A stretch of DNA of 62,017 nt. Source: Saccharococcus thermophilus. GTDB taxonomy: Bacteria > Bacillota > Bacilli > Bacillales > Anoxybacillaceae. Location of the stretch: contig NZ_JAASRS010000003.1 of assembly GCF_011761475.1 (NCBI RefSeq), positions 1-62,017 of the forward strand, in the 5' to 3' direction. A model generated the notes under the pieces. That model had not been told where the DNA came from and did no database searches. It saw nothing but the letters and a program-made list of their open reading frames with translations. Shown in pieces: positions 1 to 8,270 of the stretch (the stretch's first letter is position 1; each line of letters opens with the position of its first letter). Made by a program: the position numbers and the translations under genes.

Positions 1-966
1 ACGAATCCAAGCAATGAGTGAATCCACCAATTCTTTGTTGTTTTCCCCATTCAGACCGAGCCGTTTGGCAATTGCTGCATAACGTTCCTCGACTACCGTG
101 CGATTAAATTGGATTACATATGGTAAATAAATCGCATTGGCACATCCATGCGGAATGTTAAATATTGGGCCGCTTTTGTGTGAAAGACTGTGCACATTTC
201 CTAGCACCGCGTTAGCAAATGCCATTCCAGCCATCGCCTGAGCGTAATGAACTTGTTCGCGGGCTTTAGCATCTCCGTGGTAAGAAGCAAGAAGATTTTC
301 TTTCAGTACTTGAGCTGCTTCAATAGCCAAGGAATCTGTGAAAATCGTACGAGGCTTTGCTACGTATGCTTCAATACTATGTGTGATTGCGTCCATCCCG
401 CTGTAGGCTGTAACGTGCTTCGGCATGGATTGGACCATAATCGGATCAATAATCGCCATGTCTGGCGTCAGTTCAAAATCAGCCAGTGGATATTTGACCC
501 CTGTTTCTGCATCAGTAATAACCGATAAATTGGATATTTCTGATGCACTTCCGCTTGTCGTTGGGATCCCCACGAACTTTGCCCTTGTGCGTAAGCGTGG
601 CAGGCTAAATGGACGTGTCGCTTCTTCAAATGTCAATTCTGGATGTTCGTAGAACAACCACATCGCTTTTGCCGCATCCATTACTGACCCGCCGCCAATC
701 CCGATCACCCAATCTGGCTGAAAATCATTAAGAATGCGCACTCCTTTTTTTACCATTTGGGTTGTTGGTTCTGTCGTAATTCCATCAATCACTTTTGTTT
801 CTATATTGGCCTCTGAAAGAAGTTGCTGAATTTTATCAAGATTTCCGTTTTTCTTGACGGAGCTGCCGCCAATGACGAGGGCAGCTTTTGTTCCTTCCAG
901 TGTTTTTAAAACATCGAGAGCATTCTCTCCAAAATAAATATCGCGAGGAATAGTAAAACGATTCAT
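1..966 (-). CDS. Iron-containing alcohol dehydrogenase, C-terminus cut by window edge
   Basis: This is the N-terminal 322 codons of the 388-residue dehydrogenase described at 15285-16451; the remainder is cut by the window start. If the contig is circular, the missing C-terminus is supplied by 60370-60570 and the gene is intact. The ATG at 966-964 follows a GGAGGGAG ribosome binding site. A likely promoter with TATACT as the -10 element lies in the 130 bp between this gene and the adjacent insertion sequence. Confidence 0.9.
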   Translation of the reverse strand, partial: MNRFTIPRDIYFGENALDVLKTLEGTKAALVIGGSSVKKNGNLDKIQQLLSEANIETKVIDGITTEPTTQMVKKGVRILNDFQPDWVIGIGGGSVMDAAKAMWLFYEHPELTFEEATRPFSLPRLRTRAKFVGIPTTSGSASEISNLSVITDAETGVKYPLADFELTPDMAIIDPIMVQSMPKHVTAYSGMDAITHSIEAYVAKPRTIFTDSLAIEAAQVLKENLLASYHGDAKAREQVHYAQAMAGMAFANAVLGNVHSLSHKSGPIFNIPHGCANAIYLPYVIQFNRTVVEERYAAIAKRLGLNGENNKELVDSLIAWIR

Positions 967-1447
967 GCTGCTCCCTCCAGTACTCGTGATTGTTTACAGA
1001 TGCTAGTATAATGTGTATAAAACTTATTGAGAAGTACGCACTTTATTATCATGTAGTGATAAAAATATAATATAGTGTAAAAAAATATACTTAATGACTG
1101 TAGTTGAGCAATTTTAATTACAATAATTACCATGTAAAAGAGACAAACAGGGTACCCCTTATGCCACGTGGAGCTGTTTTTTCACGGTATCAATGGGAAT
1201 ATTTTGTTTCGCTGCACGGTAAATGAACTCCACGAGGCTATGTCCTTTTCTCTTGCGCAGAAGATCGAGCCCATCAGAAAAATCGCTGTTCGACTCGAAC
1301 ATGCTGTACACGTAAGCAAGCTGCACCAAGATCCAGTAGCGTTTCACCGCCCGACGTCCGCGAACGCGGTATCCATCGAGTTTCAGCTGGTCTTTCGCTT
1401 GACGGAAAAAACATTCGATCGACCAACGCTGGGCATAGTAGCGCAAG
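1..1447. repeat. Terminal redundancy, left copy
   Basis: Bases 1-1447 are the same as 60571-62017: the first ten bases match those at 60571, and the last seven of the window (62011-62017) match 1441-1447, with the same genes in register. A third copy lies at 15486-16932 inside the internal composite element. The simplest reading is a circular molecule of 60,570 bp whose overlap was not trimmed. The other possibility is a contig that simply ends inside a repeat. Confidence 0.85.
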
Positions 1448-2460
1448 ATCTCTTCATCGCTTAGATCCCGGTCGGTGCTCAAGACGCAGTGAAGATGTTC
1501 CGATGTCATCGGCTGATCGGCTTTCCAAGCGAGCAGCACCACGGCATCATCGAGACCTTTGAGAGAGCCTTCGTAGCGATAAACCCGATAACGCTCTTCT
1601 CCCACCGTGACGAGGTGAGTGTCTTTCGGTTCGATGTAGCGGGCAAACTCCCTCACCTGAACCGCAATGCCTTTTGGATAAAGAAGCCGATTGGCCTTGA
1701 GCATTGCGATTACGTGGAATCCCTTTTTCAGACAAGCTTCCACGAGCGTTTGCGATGGATACCAAGAGTCCATCAGCACATAAACAGGACGGTGTACATC
1801 CAAAGAAGAAAGCATCTCGATCGCGAGTTCCCCCTTGCTTTTCCCAGCCGCCTTGTCGTAGAGGCGGAACGCAAAGGGAAAAGCCTGGGTCATCGTATGA
1901 ACCATGAGCCAAACGAGAGAATGTCCCCAGATCGACTTTTTCTCTGTGTGAGAATAGTGCCAATCACACCCTTGAATGGCGTGCGTTGCCTGTGACGAAG
2001 GCTTGGTTTTTTGGCAAATCGTATCATCGATCGAAACAAAAAGGGGTTGACTCTCCTGTTTGGCGATGCGTTCGACACGACGAAGCATCCACTGTTGAAG
2101 TTTGCGAAGCAGCGTCTCTTCATCCCAAGGGCTTTTCGTGAAAAAATGGCTGAGTGTCGTGCGGTGGTTCGGATGAAAGCTCCAATGATGAAGATCGGTC
2201 AATGTTCCCGCAAATCCTTTGGTGGTCAGCGCATCCACGATATGAACGAGATGCTTCATGACAGGTTTTGAAAAATAAAGGGCCAACCCCAACATCGTGA
2301 AAAACTTGTGGATTCCTTGATGATGTGCTAATCTATTCATGAGACATGAACCTCCTTGTGAATAGTTTTGGTGACACATCTATTCTAATCAAGGAATCGG
2401 GTTCATGTCTCTTTTTTTGTTTGGTTGTAAATTTATGTTAGCGAATTTGCTCATCTACAG
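1098..2460 (-). mobile_element. IS4-family insertion sequence (right arm of split composite)
   Basis: The element is 1363 bp and bounded by imperfect inverted repeats: CTGTAGTTGAGCAA at the inner end and CTGTAGATGAGCAA at the outer end. It has the same length and the same gene as the copies at 13806-15168, 16583-17945 and 58891-60253. The outer end abuts the 8-bp duplication TACAATAA. The inner end has no matching duplication, so the IS appears to have moved as part of the composite rather than alone. Confidence 0.9.
1159..2340 (-). CDS. IS4-family DDE transposase
   Basis: The predicted protein has 393 residues when started at the ATG at 2340, which sits 10 nt after a GGAGG box; an in-frame upstream ATG at 2379 has no such site. 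The DDE residues are visible in IDDT (about 105-106), LMDSWY (D191) and E309. Tyr302, Arg305, Glu309 and Lys316 form the Y-2-R-3-E-6-K signature of the IS4 family. It catalyses excision and insertion of the IS and, with its inverted partner, of the whole adh composite. The protein sequence is identical in all complete copies in this window. Confidence 0.92.
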   Translation of the reverse strand: MNRLAHHQGIHKFFTMLGLALYFSKPVMKHLVHIVDALTTKGFAGTLTDLHHWSFHPNHRTTLSHFFTKSPWDEETLLRKLQQWMLRRVERIAKQESQPLFVSIDDTICQKTKPSSQATHAIQGCDWHYSHTEKKSIWGHSLVWLMVHTMTQAFPFAFRLYDKAAGKSKGELAIEMLSSLDVHRPVYVLMDSWYPSQTLVEACLKKGFHVIAMLKANRLLYPKGIAVQVREFARYIEPKDTHLVTVGEERYRVYRYEGSLKGLDDAVVLLAWKADQPMTSEHLHCVLSTDRDLSDEEILRYYAQRWSIECFFRQAKDQLKLDGYRVRGRRAVKRYWILVQLAYVYSMFESNSDFSDGLDLLRKRKGHSLVEFIYRAAKQNIPIDTVKKQLHVA

Positions 2461-3122
2461 TACAATAATTTGCTTCTCGCTTGATGCTCGACCAATTCTT
2501 TTAATTCTACCAATTTTGCTTTGTACATCTGTTTTGTCATTTTCACCGTTACTTGCTGTTTCCGTTTAATAATTTCCCCCTTTTTTTCTCCTTTTTTCGG
2601 TTTTTCACGTTCGATCTTCTCCAGCAGTCGGATTTCTAAATGTAAATGATCGCTTATTTTTAACACAACAGGAGATTGTCGAACATCTTCGAATGGGTCC
2701 GTATATTCGATAACGTAATTTTGAATATCGTACTTGGTAAGTCCTTCTTGCCGTTTGGCTTGATCCACCGTGAGAAACTTTTTGTCTTTTGCCTTTTTTC
2801 GTTTGGTCGTATTGAGCACATAATGATCCCCTGACACGATGATCATGCCAGGCGTATGAAGCACAACCGCAATATTGTCCCACCGCAAATAGCGAAAATT
2901 CGCTAATCCTTTTTTCTTGCGGCGGTAATATTTGTCCTTACTTTGCAATTTATTGTAGAACGCATGATAACTACGCATAATTTTATAATCTATCTCGAAA
3001 AATTTTTGTTCCTTTCTACGTGGTAAAGGAATAACGCAAACGTAATAATACCCATGCCCAACAAGATCAACCATGTTTTCCACTAACGATTGCCAGTTTC
3101 TGCACAAATAGTTGAGTTTCAT
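2451..3122 (-). pseudogene. 5' part of gene interrupted by composite element
   Basis: This lysine-rich coding sequence starts at the ATG at 3122, preceded by GGGAGGTGG. It runs to 2461 and then into the IS end, where it stops after three foreign codons. Joining it through the TACAATAA duplication to 13805-13536 restores one open frame (Lys-Leu-Leu-Tyr-Ser-Phe-Ser-Met across the joint). The ancestral protein would have about 307 residues. I do not recognise the family: there is no signal peptide or membrane segment, the middle and C-terminal parts are strongly basic, and the tail is acidic. It begins only about 47 nt downstream of the structured RNA at 3170-4134 and in the same direction. The two may be co-transcribed or functionally linked, but that is inference. 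Confidence 0.8.
2461..2468. repeat. 8-bp target duplication TACAATAA (partner at 13798)
   Basis: TACAATAA directly follows the outer IS end here and directly precedes the outer IS end at 13798-13805. The two flank replicon 1 rather than one composite element, which is the cointegrate signature. The reading frame of the interrupted gene passes through this sequence. Confidence 0.85.
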
Positions 3123-3169
3123 ACCAAACCACCTCCCGATGGTTATACGAAAAGTAAGAATAAAAACAA

Positions 3170-4134
3170 GGAAAAACGCCAAAGAAACTCATGACCGCCA
3201 GGTCGCGACGGCTGCCACACCGTCGCCTTCTAACTTTCTTCATAAGGGTCTGCCATTTCATCCCAACCTCCGACGGTGCCACCCGTCTTCAACGGTTGAC
3301 ACTGGGAAGACTGCGTTGCCCTCCCAGTGCTCCCATAAGGGAAGATTACTCTGCGAGCTCCCGATCCTCGCACTTTCCCGCCACGGAAAGCCGTTCGGAT
3401 CTCGCCTAGTTAGCTGTTACCGTTACGTTTTTGTGGTCTGGCTGCTCCAGCGTGACTTGTGGGTGTAAAACCCGGGGTAGAATATGGAAAACCCCCCTTA
3501 CTTACCGTTAAAACGGCTTTCAGTACATCACGCCTTCCACGCGGTTTCGCCTCACCACTCCACAAAAACCTGACCCGGTTGCCTCCTTCCGACACTGCAA
3601 AGCAGCCGATACGGAGGCTTTACTTGCGAGCATGTTCGCAAGCCTTTACGGGTTGAGCTATTTGGGTTCACCGTTACCGGTGATTCACCCTACTCGCCTA
3701 CAAGGTGCCACCCTTGCATGCTTTCGAGCTACCCTCCCCCGCCGGGCACGGGTTATAGGATCTCTCCTATCCCCCGTGGTGGATTAGGACCAATGTCCGC
3801 ACCACTTCGGTTAACAGCGAGCAGAACAACACAGCTGTTGTTCCACTATTTCCTAGTCGCCCATATTCGTTAAGAAAACAGTAGGTAGAAGCCGCGTTTC
3901 CGCGACAGCCCCTATCCCCACATGGCGAGCACCTCTCGATGCACCATGCGAGCCCCGCGTTGGGTAGCGTTCCCGGTTGGCAGCCGGGGTTACTCCCAAC
4001 GCACCGGATACCACCTAGGGAAGTGGTTCCGGCTACAAAGAAAGTTAGAAGTTCATTTGTGCAGAAAAGTGGTTGGCAGCCACCTTCCTGCACGGCGTTG
4101 AAACTTGGCGATCATGAATCATTTGGCGTTTTCC
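3170..4134 (-). ncRNA. Large structured RNA candidate (GOLLD/ROOL-like architecture)
   Basis: This GC-rich stretch of about 965 nt contains no convincing gene. On the minus strand its ends pair: 4104-4134 pairs with 3170-3202 as a 13-bp helix with one bulge plus an 11-bp helix. A T.G wobble in the second helix favours the minus strand. Tetraloops of GNRA type appear only on that strand (CACCG-GTAA-CGGTG near 3670-3690; CGCG-GAAA-CGCG near 3895-3906). Two hairpins (3972-3988 and 4069-4083), plus a third just outside the closing helix (4155-4173), share the 7-nt loop CTGCCAA. Loops containing TGGCA occur at 3205-3226, 3272-3287 and 3701-3716, and a weaker one near 3249-3262. The two loop sets are complementary, as in kissing loops. 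Such ornate RNAs of 600-1000 nt (GOLLD, ROOL) are known from plasmids and phages; assignment to a known family is untested. Confidence 0.72.
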
Positions 4135-4154
4135 TTTGGCATTATCAACATGCA

Positions 4155-4173
4155 GGAAGGTTGGCAGCCTTCC
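4155..4173 (-). ncRNA. CTGCCAA-loop hairpin next to large RNA
   Basis: A 6-bp stem, GGAAGG/CCTTCC, closes the same CTGCCAA loop that appears twice inside the adjacent RNA. It lies about 20 nt upstream of the closing helix, so the transcript may begin above it. A possible minus-strand promoter (TTGTTC, 18 nt, AATAAT) lies just upstream, near 4190-4220. Confidence 0.5.
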
Positions 4174-4222
4174 ATTTGGATCAAATAAAAATATTTAATT
4201 ATTGGTTGATCTTTTACATGGG

Positions 4223-4350
4223 AACAAGGAACAATTCATCCTTTTACTCTCGCTAACGCGAGCCCGATCCAAAAGGCTTTTGCTTCGCAACAAGCCAATT
4301 GGATCGGGATATGGACCATATTCCACAATTGAGTTCGCTTGTTCCTTGTT
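4223..4350. other. Cloverleaf-like palindromic region
   Basis: The 12-bp arms AACAAGGAACAA (4223-4234) and TTGTTCCTTGTT (4339-4350) are perfect inverted repeats. They enclose three hairpins: 4249-4262 (CTCGC/GCGAG), 4263-4308 (CCCGATCCAA/TTGGATCGGG with an inner GGCTT/AAGCC stem) and 4309-4321 (ATATGG/CCATAT). No gene is present. A structured single-strand or replication origin, or an additional RNA domain, would fit; the sequence alone does not decide. Confidence 0.6.
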
Positions 4351-4922
4351 ATTCTTATTTTACCCCCTTCTTTTAAAATTTGTTAAAATTTTCCAATCTT
4401 TGTTCTAACGAACAATGTTATTCTATTCTCCATGCTATTCCCATATGATCGGATCGACTTCATTCGACATCAATCAACAAACGCCCAAAACAAAAAAAGA
4501 ACCGCGTTGCACGCGGTTGCCGCCGGCAGGCAAAAGAACAAAAGGGTGGTGTTTTTGATTGTTTAATGATCAAGTAAAATTAAAATAACAAAAAAAAGCG
4601 ATCTAATAAGCCAAAACGCTTGTTGGATCGCTTTTTTGTATCCCCAAAAAACAAAAGGCTTGTCTGGTAACTTGGACAAGCCCCAGCTTGTCCCATAGGT
4701 GTTGGTTCTTTCGCTCGGTTTTTGTTATCCGAGAGAAGATCCATCTAAAAAACTTTTGTTTTTTGAAATAAAGACGATTTATTCATATATTTTTTTTACG
4801 TTTCATATAATGCTAGTGTAGGAGAAAGAGAGAGGGAAAACTATAATGGGGAAATCTAAGTCTTCTTTGCTGAGTTGGCGTTTATTTAATAAAACTCAGT
4901 AAAGAAGGAGCTGAAATTAATT
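4351..4922. other. Intergenic region with several hairpins
   Basis: No gene is seen. Hairpins include AACCGCG/CGCGGTT near 4500-4519, a long terminator-like hairpin at 4588-4636, and GGCTTGTC/GACAAGCC at 4657-4682. A probable promoter (TTCATA, 18 nt, TATAAT) lies at about 4782-4811 and would serve the small gene at 4923. Confidence 0.5.
4588..4636. terminator. Bidirectional intrinsic terminator
   Basis: AAAAAAGCGATC and GATCGCTTTTTT are inverted repeats with additional pairing inside. The A-run on one side and the T-run on the other would allow termination in both directions. Confidence 0.75.
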
Positions 4923-5129
4923 ATGTTTTTTAATTTAAATATGAAAAAGATTCGCGAATATACGGATTTGAATGTACAAAAAGTGGAGTTGCTGTTTCAG
5001 TTATGTGATTCCTACGAAAAAATGACGGATAGGGATTATTTAAGATTATTGCATGATTTGGAAAAAGTAGAACGAAGAATAAACAAGCTTGAAAAAAGCT
5101 TGCATTATCGAATTGAAGAAGTGGGTTGA
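4923..5129 (+). CDS. Small coiled-coil hypothetical protein (68 aa)
   Basis: The ATG at 4923 follows AAGGAG at a usable distance, and a promoter with a perfect TATAAT lies about 110 bp upstream. The 68-residue product is rich in charged residues and heptad-like Leu/Ile positions from about residue 20 onward, suggesting a short helical, possibly coiled-coil, protein. It ends just before a strong terminator, so it is probably a single-gene transcript. No family is recognised; a small plasmid maintenance or copy-number protein is possible but not shown. Confidence 0.6.
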   Translation: MFFNLNMKKIREYTDLNVQKVELLFQLCDSYEKMTDRDYLRLLHDLEKVERRINKLEKSLHYRIEEVG

Positions 5130-5145
5130 TCATAACGAAAAAAGG

Positions 5146-5187
5146 GAAACCCTGCCGAGTTCAAATCAAGGTAGGGTTTCTCTTTTT
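5146..5187 (+). terminator. Intrinsic terminator after 68-aa gene
   Basis: An 11-bp stem, GAAACCCTGCC/GGTAGGGTTTC, is followed by TCTTTTT. Confidence 0.85.
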
Positions 5188-5288
5188 ATGTATAAACATG
5201 AGACATTTGTTTCATTATAAGAACAGGGAGGAATGTTAACGGTATTAAGAAACGGTATCCTTCGAAAGAAGAGCTGCTGAATATAAAG

Positions 5289-5768
5289 GTGACACCAGAA
5301 GAGTTCAAATCATGGCAGGAAATTTACCAAAGCAATAGATGGTGGAGAATATATGATTGGGATACGTTTGAGTTGATGCGACGAGAAATGAAATGGTTAG
5401 AAAGTGTCCTGGATCATTTCCACCACGATTGCGAAACCTCGATTGAGCTGCTTCTGTACGATGCTTTGTGTAGAGCAAATTCAAATAAGCCTCTCGTCCA
5501 GCAATGGATTAAATGTTCTAATGGTAAAAATTATCGAGTGGATTTTTTATATAAATTGGATGTTCCATTCATGGTTGCGATTGAGGCTGATGGTAGTCAT
5601 CATAAAACTGCACAGTACAAAATATACGATCAGGAAAGACGTAGAGATTTACGAGTCGAAAATATTATCGTTGTTCCTGTGCCTGGATCCAAAATAAAAC
5701 AGGATCCTGACAGATGTGCTCAAGCCATAATGCATTTGTTTAACAAATATTCATTGTCAATAATCTGA
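5289..5768 (+). CDS. DUF559-like PD-(D/E)XK nuclease-fold protein
   Basis: The C-terminal half reads RVDF (about residue 82), then IEADGSHH (about 99), then YDQERRRDL and a final VVPVPG strand. This matches the DUF559/very-short-patch-like nuclease fold, in which an Asp and an acidic pair bind metal. Proteins of this type often accompany restriction-modification genes, and a type II system follows directly. The start is uncertain: GTG at 5289 lacks a ribosome binding site, while the same frame is open upstream with a GGGAGG box at about 5226-5231. An ATT at 5244, adding the peptide IKKRYPSKEELLNIK, may be the true start. The size is about 159-174 residues. DNA cleavage or repair is inferred from the fold only. 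Confidence 0.65.
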   Translation: MTPEEFKSWQEIYQSNRWWRIYDWDTFELMRREMKWLESVLDHFHHDCETSIELLLYDALCRANSNKPLVQQWIKCSNGKNYRVDFLYKLDVPFMVAIEADGSHHKTAQYKIYDQERRRDLRVENIIVVPVPGSKIKQDPDRCAQAIMHLFNKYSLSII

Positions 5769-5792
5769 GCCTTTATACGGCTCTCTTTTTTT
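5766..5792 (+). terminator. Intrinsic terminator
   Basis: GAGCC/GGCTC hairpin followed by a run of eight T, directly after the DUF559-like gene. Confidence 0.8.
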
Positions 5793-5948
5793 TATTTGTT
5801 GAAGAAACGTAATCGATTTCGAAATTGATCGCGTTTTTTCAACTTTAACAACCAGAAATTATTGGAATATCACCAAAAACAAGACAAAACCATTTGTTTT
5901 CGTTATACTTAACTTTATAAGAAAATATGTTTGGGTGAGTGAAGCATC

Positions 5949-7184
5949 ATGACTAGACGATTAACACATATAGATTGTTTTTCTGGGCCTGGAGGAATCT
6001 GTACAGGATTTCGAGCAGCAGGATTTGAAACGTTATTAGCTATCGAGTTGGTAGAATCTTGTGTAGAAACATATACGGCTAACCACAAAGATGTTCCTGT
6101 TATCAATAAAGATATCCGTGATGTAACTGAAGAAGAGGTTAAGCGTATCGTAGGGAATCGTGTAGTGGATATACTTACAGCTGGAATGCCTTGCGAGACG
6201 TTTAGTACAGCAGGAGCAACTTCTCGTAGTTTCTATGATCATCGTCAGTTTTTATATCGTGAAGCTATTCGTCTTGCTGATGCTGTAAATGCACGGATGA
6301 TTTTATTTGAAAACGTTCCTGGTATCCAGACGAAGAAAGTGGCAAAAGATAGTGATCGTTTGATTATTGATGAAATTTATGATGATTTAGCGAAATATGG
6401 ATACGTTCACCATATATCTACGATATTAAATGCAGAAGATTTTGGTGTTCCTCAATCAAGAGAGCGTTTTTTTATTTTAGCCAGTCGTGAAAAATTGGAT
6501 TTACGTGTTCCAGTTGCTAAAAACAGAAAAATTGTGACCGTAGAGGAAGCATTTATAGATTTACCTGAAGAACCGAAAGAAACGATTAATTCTGCAAAGA
6601 AGAAGCTAGAGAATGGAGAGGAAATTGAGGTAGAACAATATAAAGACATTGATTCTGCTTACAGCAAGCTTATGAAGGATAGGGATTTCTGGAAGTTTGA
6701 GAAGAAAGAATTAGCATTGACATATCATTTCGCTCCTGTTCATCGAAAAGGGACTATCAAACGTTTTGAAATGATTAAACAGGGGGAAGGATTGAAAGAT
6801 CTATTCGATAAGTTGATGGCTGAACATGGACCTGAAGAAATCGAGCGGCTTCAGAAGGAGAAGATAATTCCAAATAAGTGGTATATCCAAAGAAATCGAA
6901 GATTATCTCCTGATAAGCCGAGCGTAACTGTAACATCACATTGTTTAAGCGAGTTGGTTCATCCGATCAAAAATCGAGCATTGACGATTCGTGAGGTTGC
7001 ACGTTTGCAAAGTTTTCCTGATTTCTATGATTTCAAAGGCGGAAAATTTGTAGCACCTCATAAAGACCCACAACAGGATAAATATGAACAGATTGGGGAT
7101 GCCGTGCCCCCTTTGTTGGCTTATCATTGGGGGCTGGTTATAAAAGAAATTCTTGAAGGAGTTAAAGTTACGGAGGGGGTCTAG
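5949..7184 (+). CDS. DNA (cytosine-5) methyltransferase of type II R-M system
   Basis: The 411-residue protein carries the ordered C5-methyltransferase motifs: SAM-binding DCFSGPGGICTGF (residues 9-21), catalytic GMPCETFSTAG with Cys82, ENVPG (121-125), QSRERFF (169-175) and the C-terminal motifs RALTIREVARLQSFP and QIGDAVPP. The variable region before motif IX would hold the target-recognition domain. It transfers a methyl group from SAM to cytosine C5 and protects host DNA from the endonuclease encoded at once downstream. The ATG follows GGGTGAG. Its TAG stop abuts the next ATG, so the two genes form one translational unit. No controller (C-protein) gene is seen upstream. Confidence 0.95.
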   Translation: MTRRLTHIDCFSGPGGICTGFRAAGFETLLAIELVESCVETYTANHKDVPVINKDIRDVTEEEVKRIVGNRVVDILTAGMPCETFSTAGATSRSFYDHRQFLYREAIRLADAVNARMILFENVPGIQTKKVAKDSDRLIIDEIYDDLAKYGYVHHISTILNAEDFGVPQSRERFFILASREKLDLRVPVAKNRKIVTVEEAFIDLPEEPKETINSAKKKLENGEEIEVEQYKDIDSAYSKLMKDRDFWKFEKKELALTYHFAPVHRKGTIKRFEMIKQGEGLKDLFDKLMAEHGPEEIERLQKEKIIPNKWYIQRNRRLSPDKPSVTVTSHCLSELVHPIKNRALTIREVARLQSFPDFYDFKGGKFVAPHKDPQQDKYEQIGDAVPPLLAYHWGLVIKEILEGVKVTEGV

Positions 7185-8003
7185 ATGAATTTTTTTGAGT
7201 ATTGTATCAGCACCTATGCCAAGATATTTGAAGAAACGATGAATGCAGTGGGTGATGAACGAGTTTCGCAAAAAAAGGCAATCCGTGACACAATGATCTC
7301 AGCTATGAGAGAGTTTCCAAATGTCGAAGCGGCTGAAATCTGGAAAGCTGTGTATTCAGCCCATATGGATCGTAAATCAGGTATAGCAGACCCAGATATT
7401 ATTCAAAAGGTCATATCAGCGGAGAATAGCTGGAAAAAATCCAGTGGACATGCCTTTGAGGAAATGATTAAACTACTAGGGAATAGCAGTTTAGAAGAAT
7501 ATGGAATGCGTATTTTGCTCCAAAAAGACTTAAACATGATGATTGAAAACCAAGAGATTGCAAATGAACCACGCGACATAAATTGGTTAAAAGAGCAAAT
7601 TTCTTCTAACGTATTTGATTTGTACATTACAGTGCGGAATAACGACAAAGAGTATGTGTTTGGCTGCATTCAATCGAAAACAAGCATACGCGATAGAGTC
7701 ACCCGTGACCGTGAGCCTTCGATGAAGGCGATGGAAGCTTTCTTTTGGTCAGTTGCTATCTGTTTAGATGGAGACTTTTTAAAAATGCCCAAATTTATCG
7801 CAATGGTAAATGGAGGAACAAGTAATTATAGATTGAATGGCTGGCATGGTATGTATGTATTTTGGGACAAGCCAACGATTGATCGTATTTATCCGATTGA
7901 TATCAACCTTGAATTGTTTGTACAACATGCACGTGAGGCAGCAGAGGATTGGCTGCATAGACGGCAATGGTTTAATCATGAATGGAAAGCAGGACAAAAA
8001 TAA
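7185..8003 (+). CDS. Type II restriction endonuclease, CCGG-family
   Basis: The 272-residue protein starts with no gap after the methyltransferase stop and uses a GGAGGGGG ribosome binding site inside that gene. Residues 145-171 contain FDLYI, a strand, then CIQSK and K165-x3-R169-D170-R171. That K-x3-R-(D/E)-R arrangement is the catalytic and CCGG-recognition signature shared by Ecl18kI, SsoII, PspGI and the Cfr10I/BsaWI-like enzymes. An upstream Glu in HAFEE (about 90-93) fits the swapped acidic residue of this group. It should cut a site containing CCGG or CCNGG. The exact specificity cannot be read from the sequence; WCCGGW, as cut by BsaWI of G. stearothermophilus, is one candidate. Confidence 0.82.
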   Translation: MNFFEYCISTYAKIFEETMNAVGDERVSQKKAIRDTMISAMREFPNVEAAEIWKAVYSAHMDRKSGIADPDIIQKVISAENSWKKSSGHAFEEMIKLLGNSSLEEYGMRILLQKDLNMMIENQEIANEPRDINWLKEQISSNVFDLYITVRNNDKEYVFGCIQSKTSIRDRVTRDREPSMKAMEAFFWSVAICLDGDFLKMPKFIAMVNGGTSNYRLNGWHGMYVFWDKPTIDRIYPIDINLELFVQHAREAAEDWLHRRQWFNHEWKAGQK

Positions 8004-8067
8004 CAATTAGATGTTCAACCTATGTCTTTAGTAAAATTGTAAATTAGCATATTGGCATACATAAGTA

Positions 8068-8094
8068 GAGTCGCCTTCCTGGGCGGCTCTTTTC
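8068..8094 (+). terminator. Intrinsic terminator after R-M operon
   Basis: GAGTCGCC/GGCGGCTC stem followed by TTTT. Confidence 0.8.
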
Positions 8095-8153
8095 ATGTGT
8101 GCGGGGGATGTGTGAAAAATTCTAGGCTGCAAAATATAGATTTTTTTACTTTC

Positions 8154-8187
8154 ATGCAACAAAAGGATTTTTTGTTGCATTTTTTTA
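8154..8187 (+). terminator. Hairpin with T-run before recombinase gene
   Basis: ATGCAACAAAA/TTTTGTTGCAT is an 11-bp inverted repeat followed by T7. TTGCAT recurs at about 8238 next to TATTAT, so besides termination the repeat could act as an operator for the recombinase promoter. Confidence 0.65.
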
Positions 8188-8270
8188 TTTTTTTGTTAAG
8201 GTATTGAAGGACTTTGGCTTTTTCTTTGGTATTATGTTGCATAGGTGAATCAAAAAAGGGGTGATCATCT

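Noticed and set aside
1547-1963. Programmed alternative frame in IS4 transposase
   Set aside because: The IS4 transposase is complete in a single frame; no slippery site joins the 138-codon overlapping frame.
3767-4093. Open frames inside the structured RNA region (108, 105, 118 codons)
   Set aside because: They lack ribosome binding sites and overlap on both strands. Their translations are rich in Cys, Gly, Pro and Arg as expected from GC-rich hairpins.
3170-4134. Group II intron
   Set aside because: No recognisable domain V or GTGYG start was found on either strand and no reverse transcriptase is present. The repeated kissing loops are not an intron feature. Not fully excluded without a covariance-model search.
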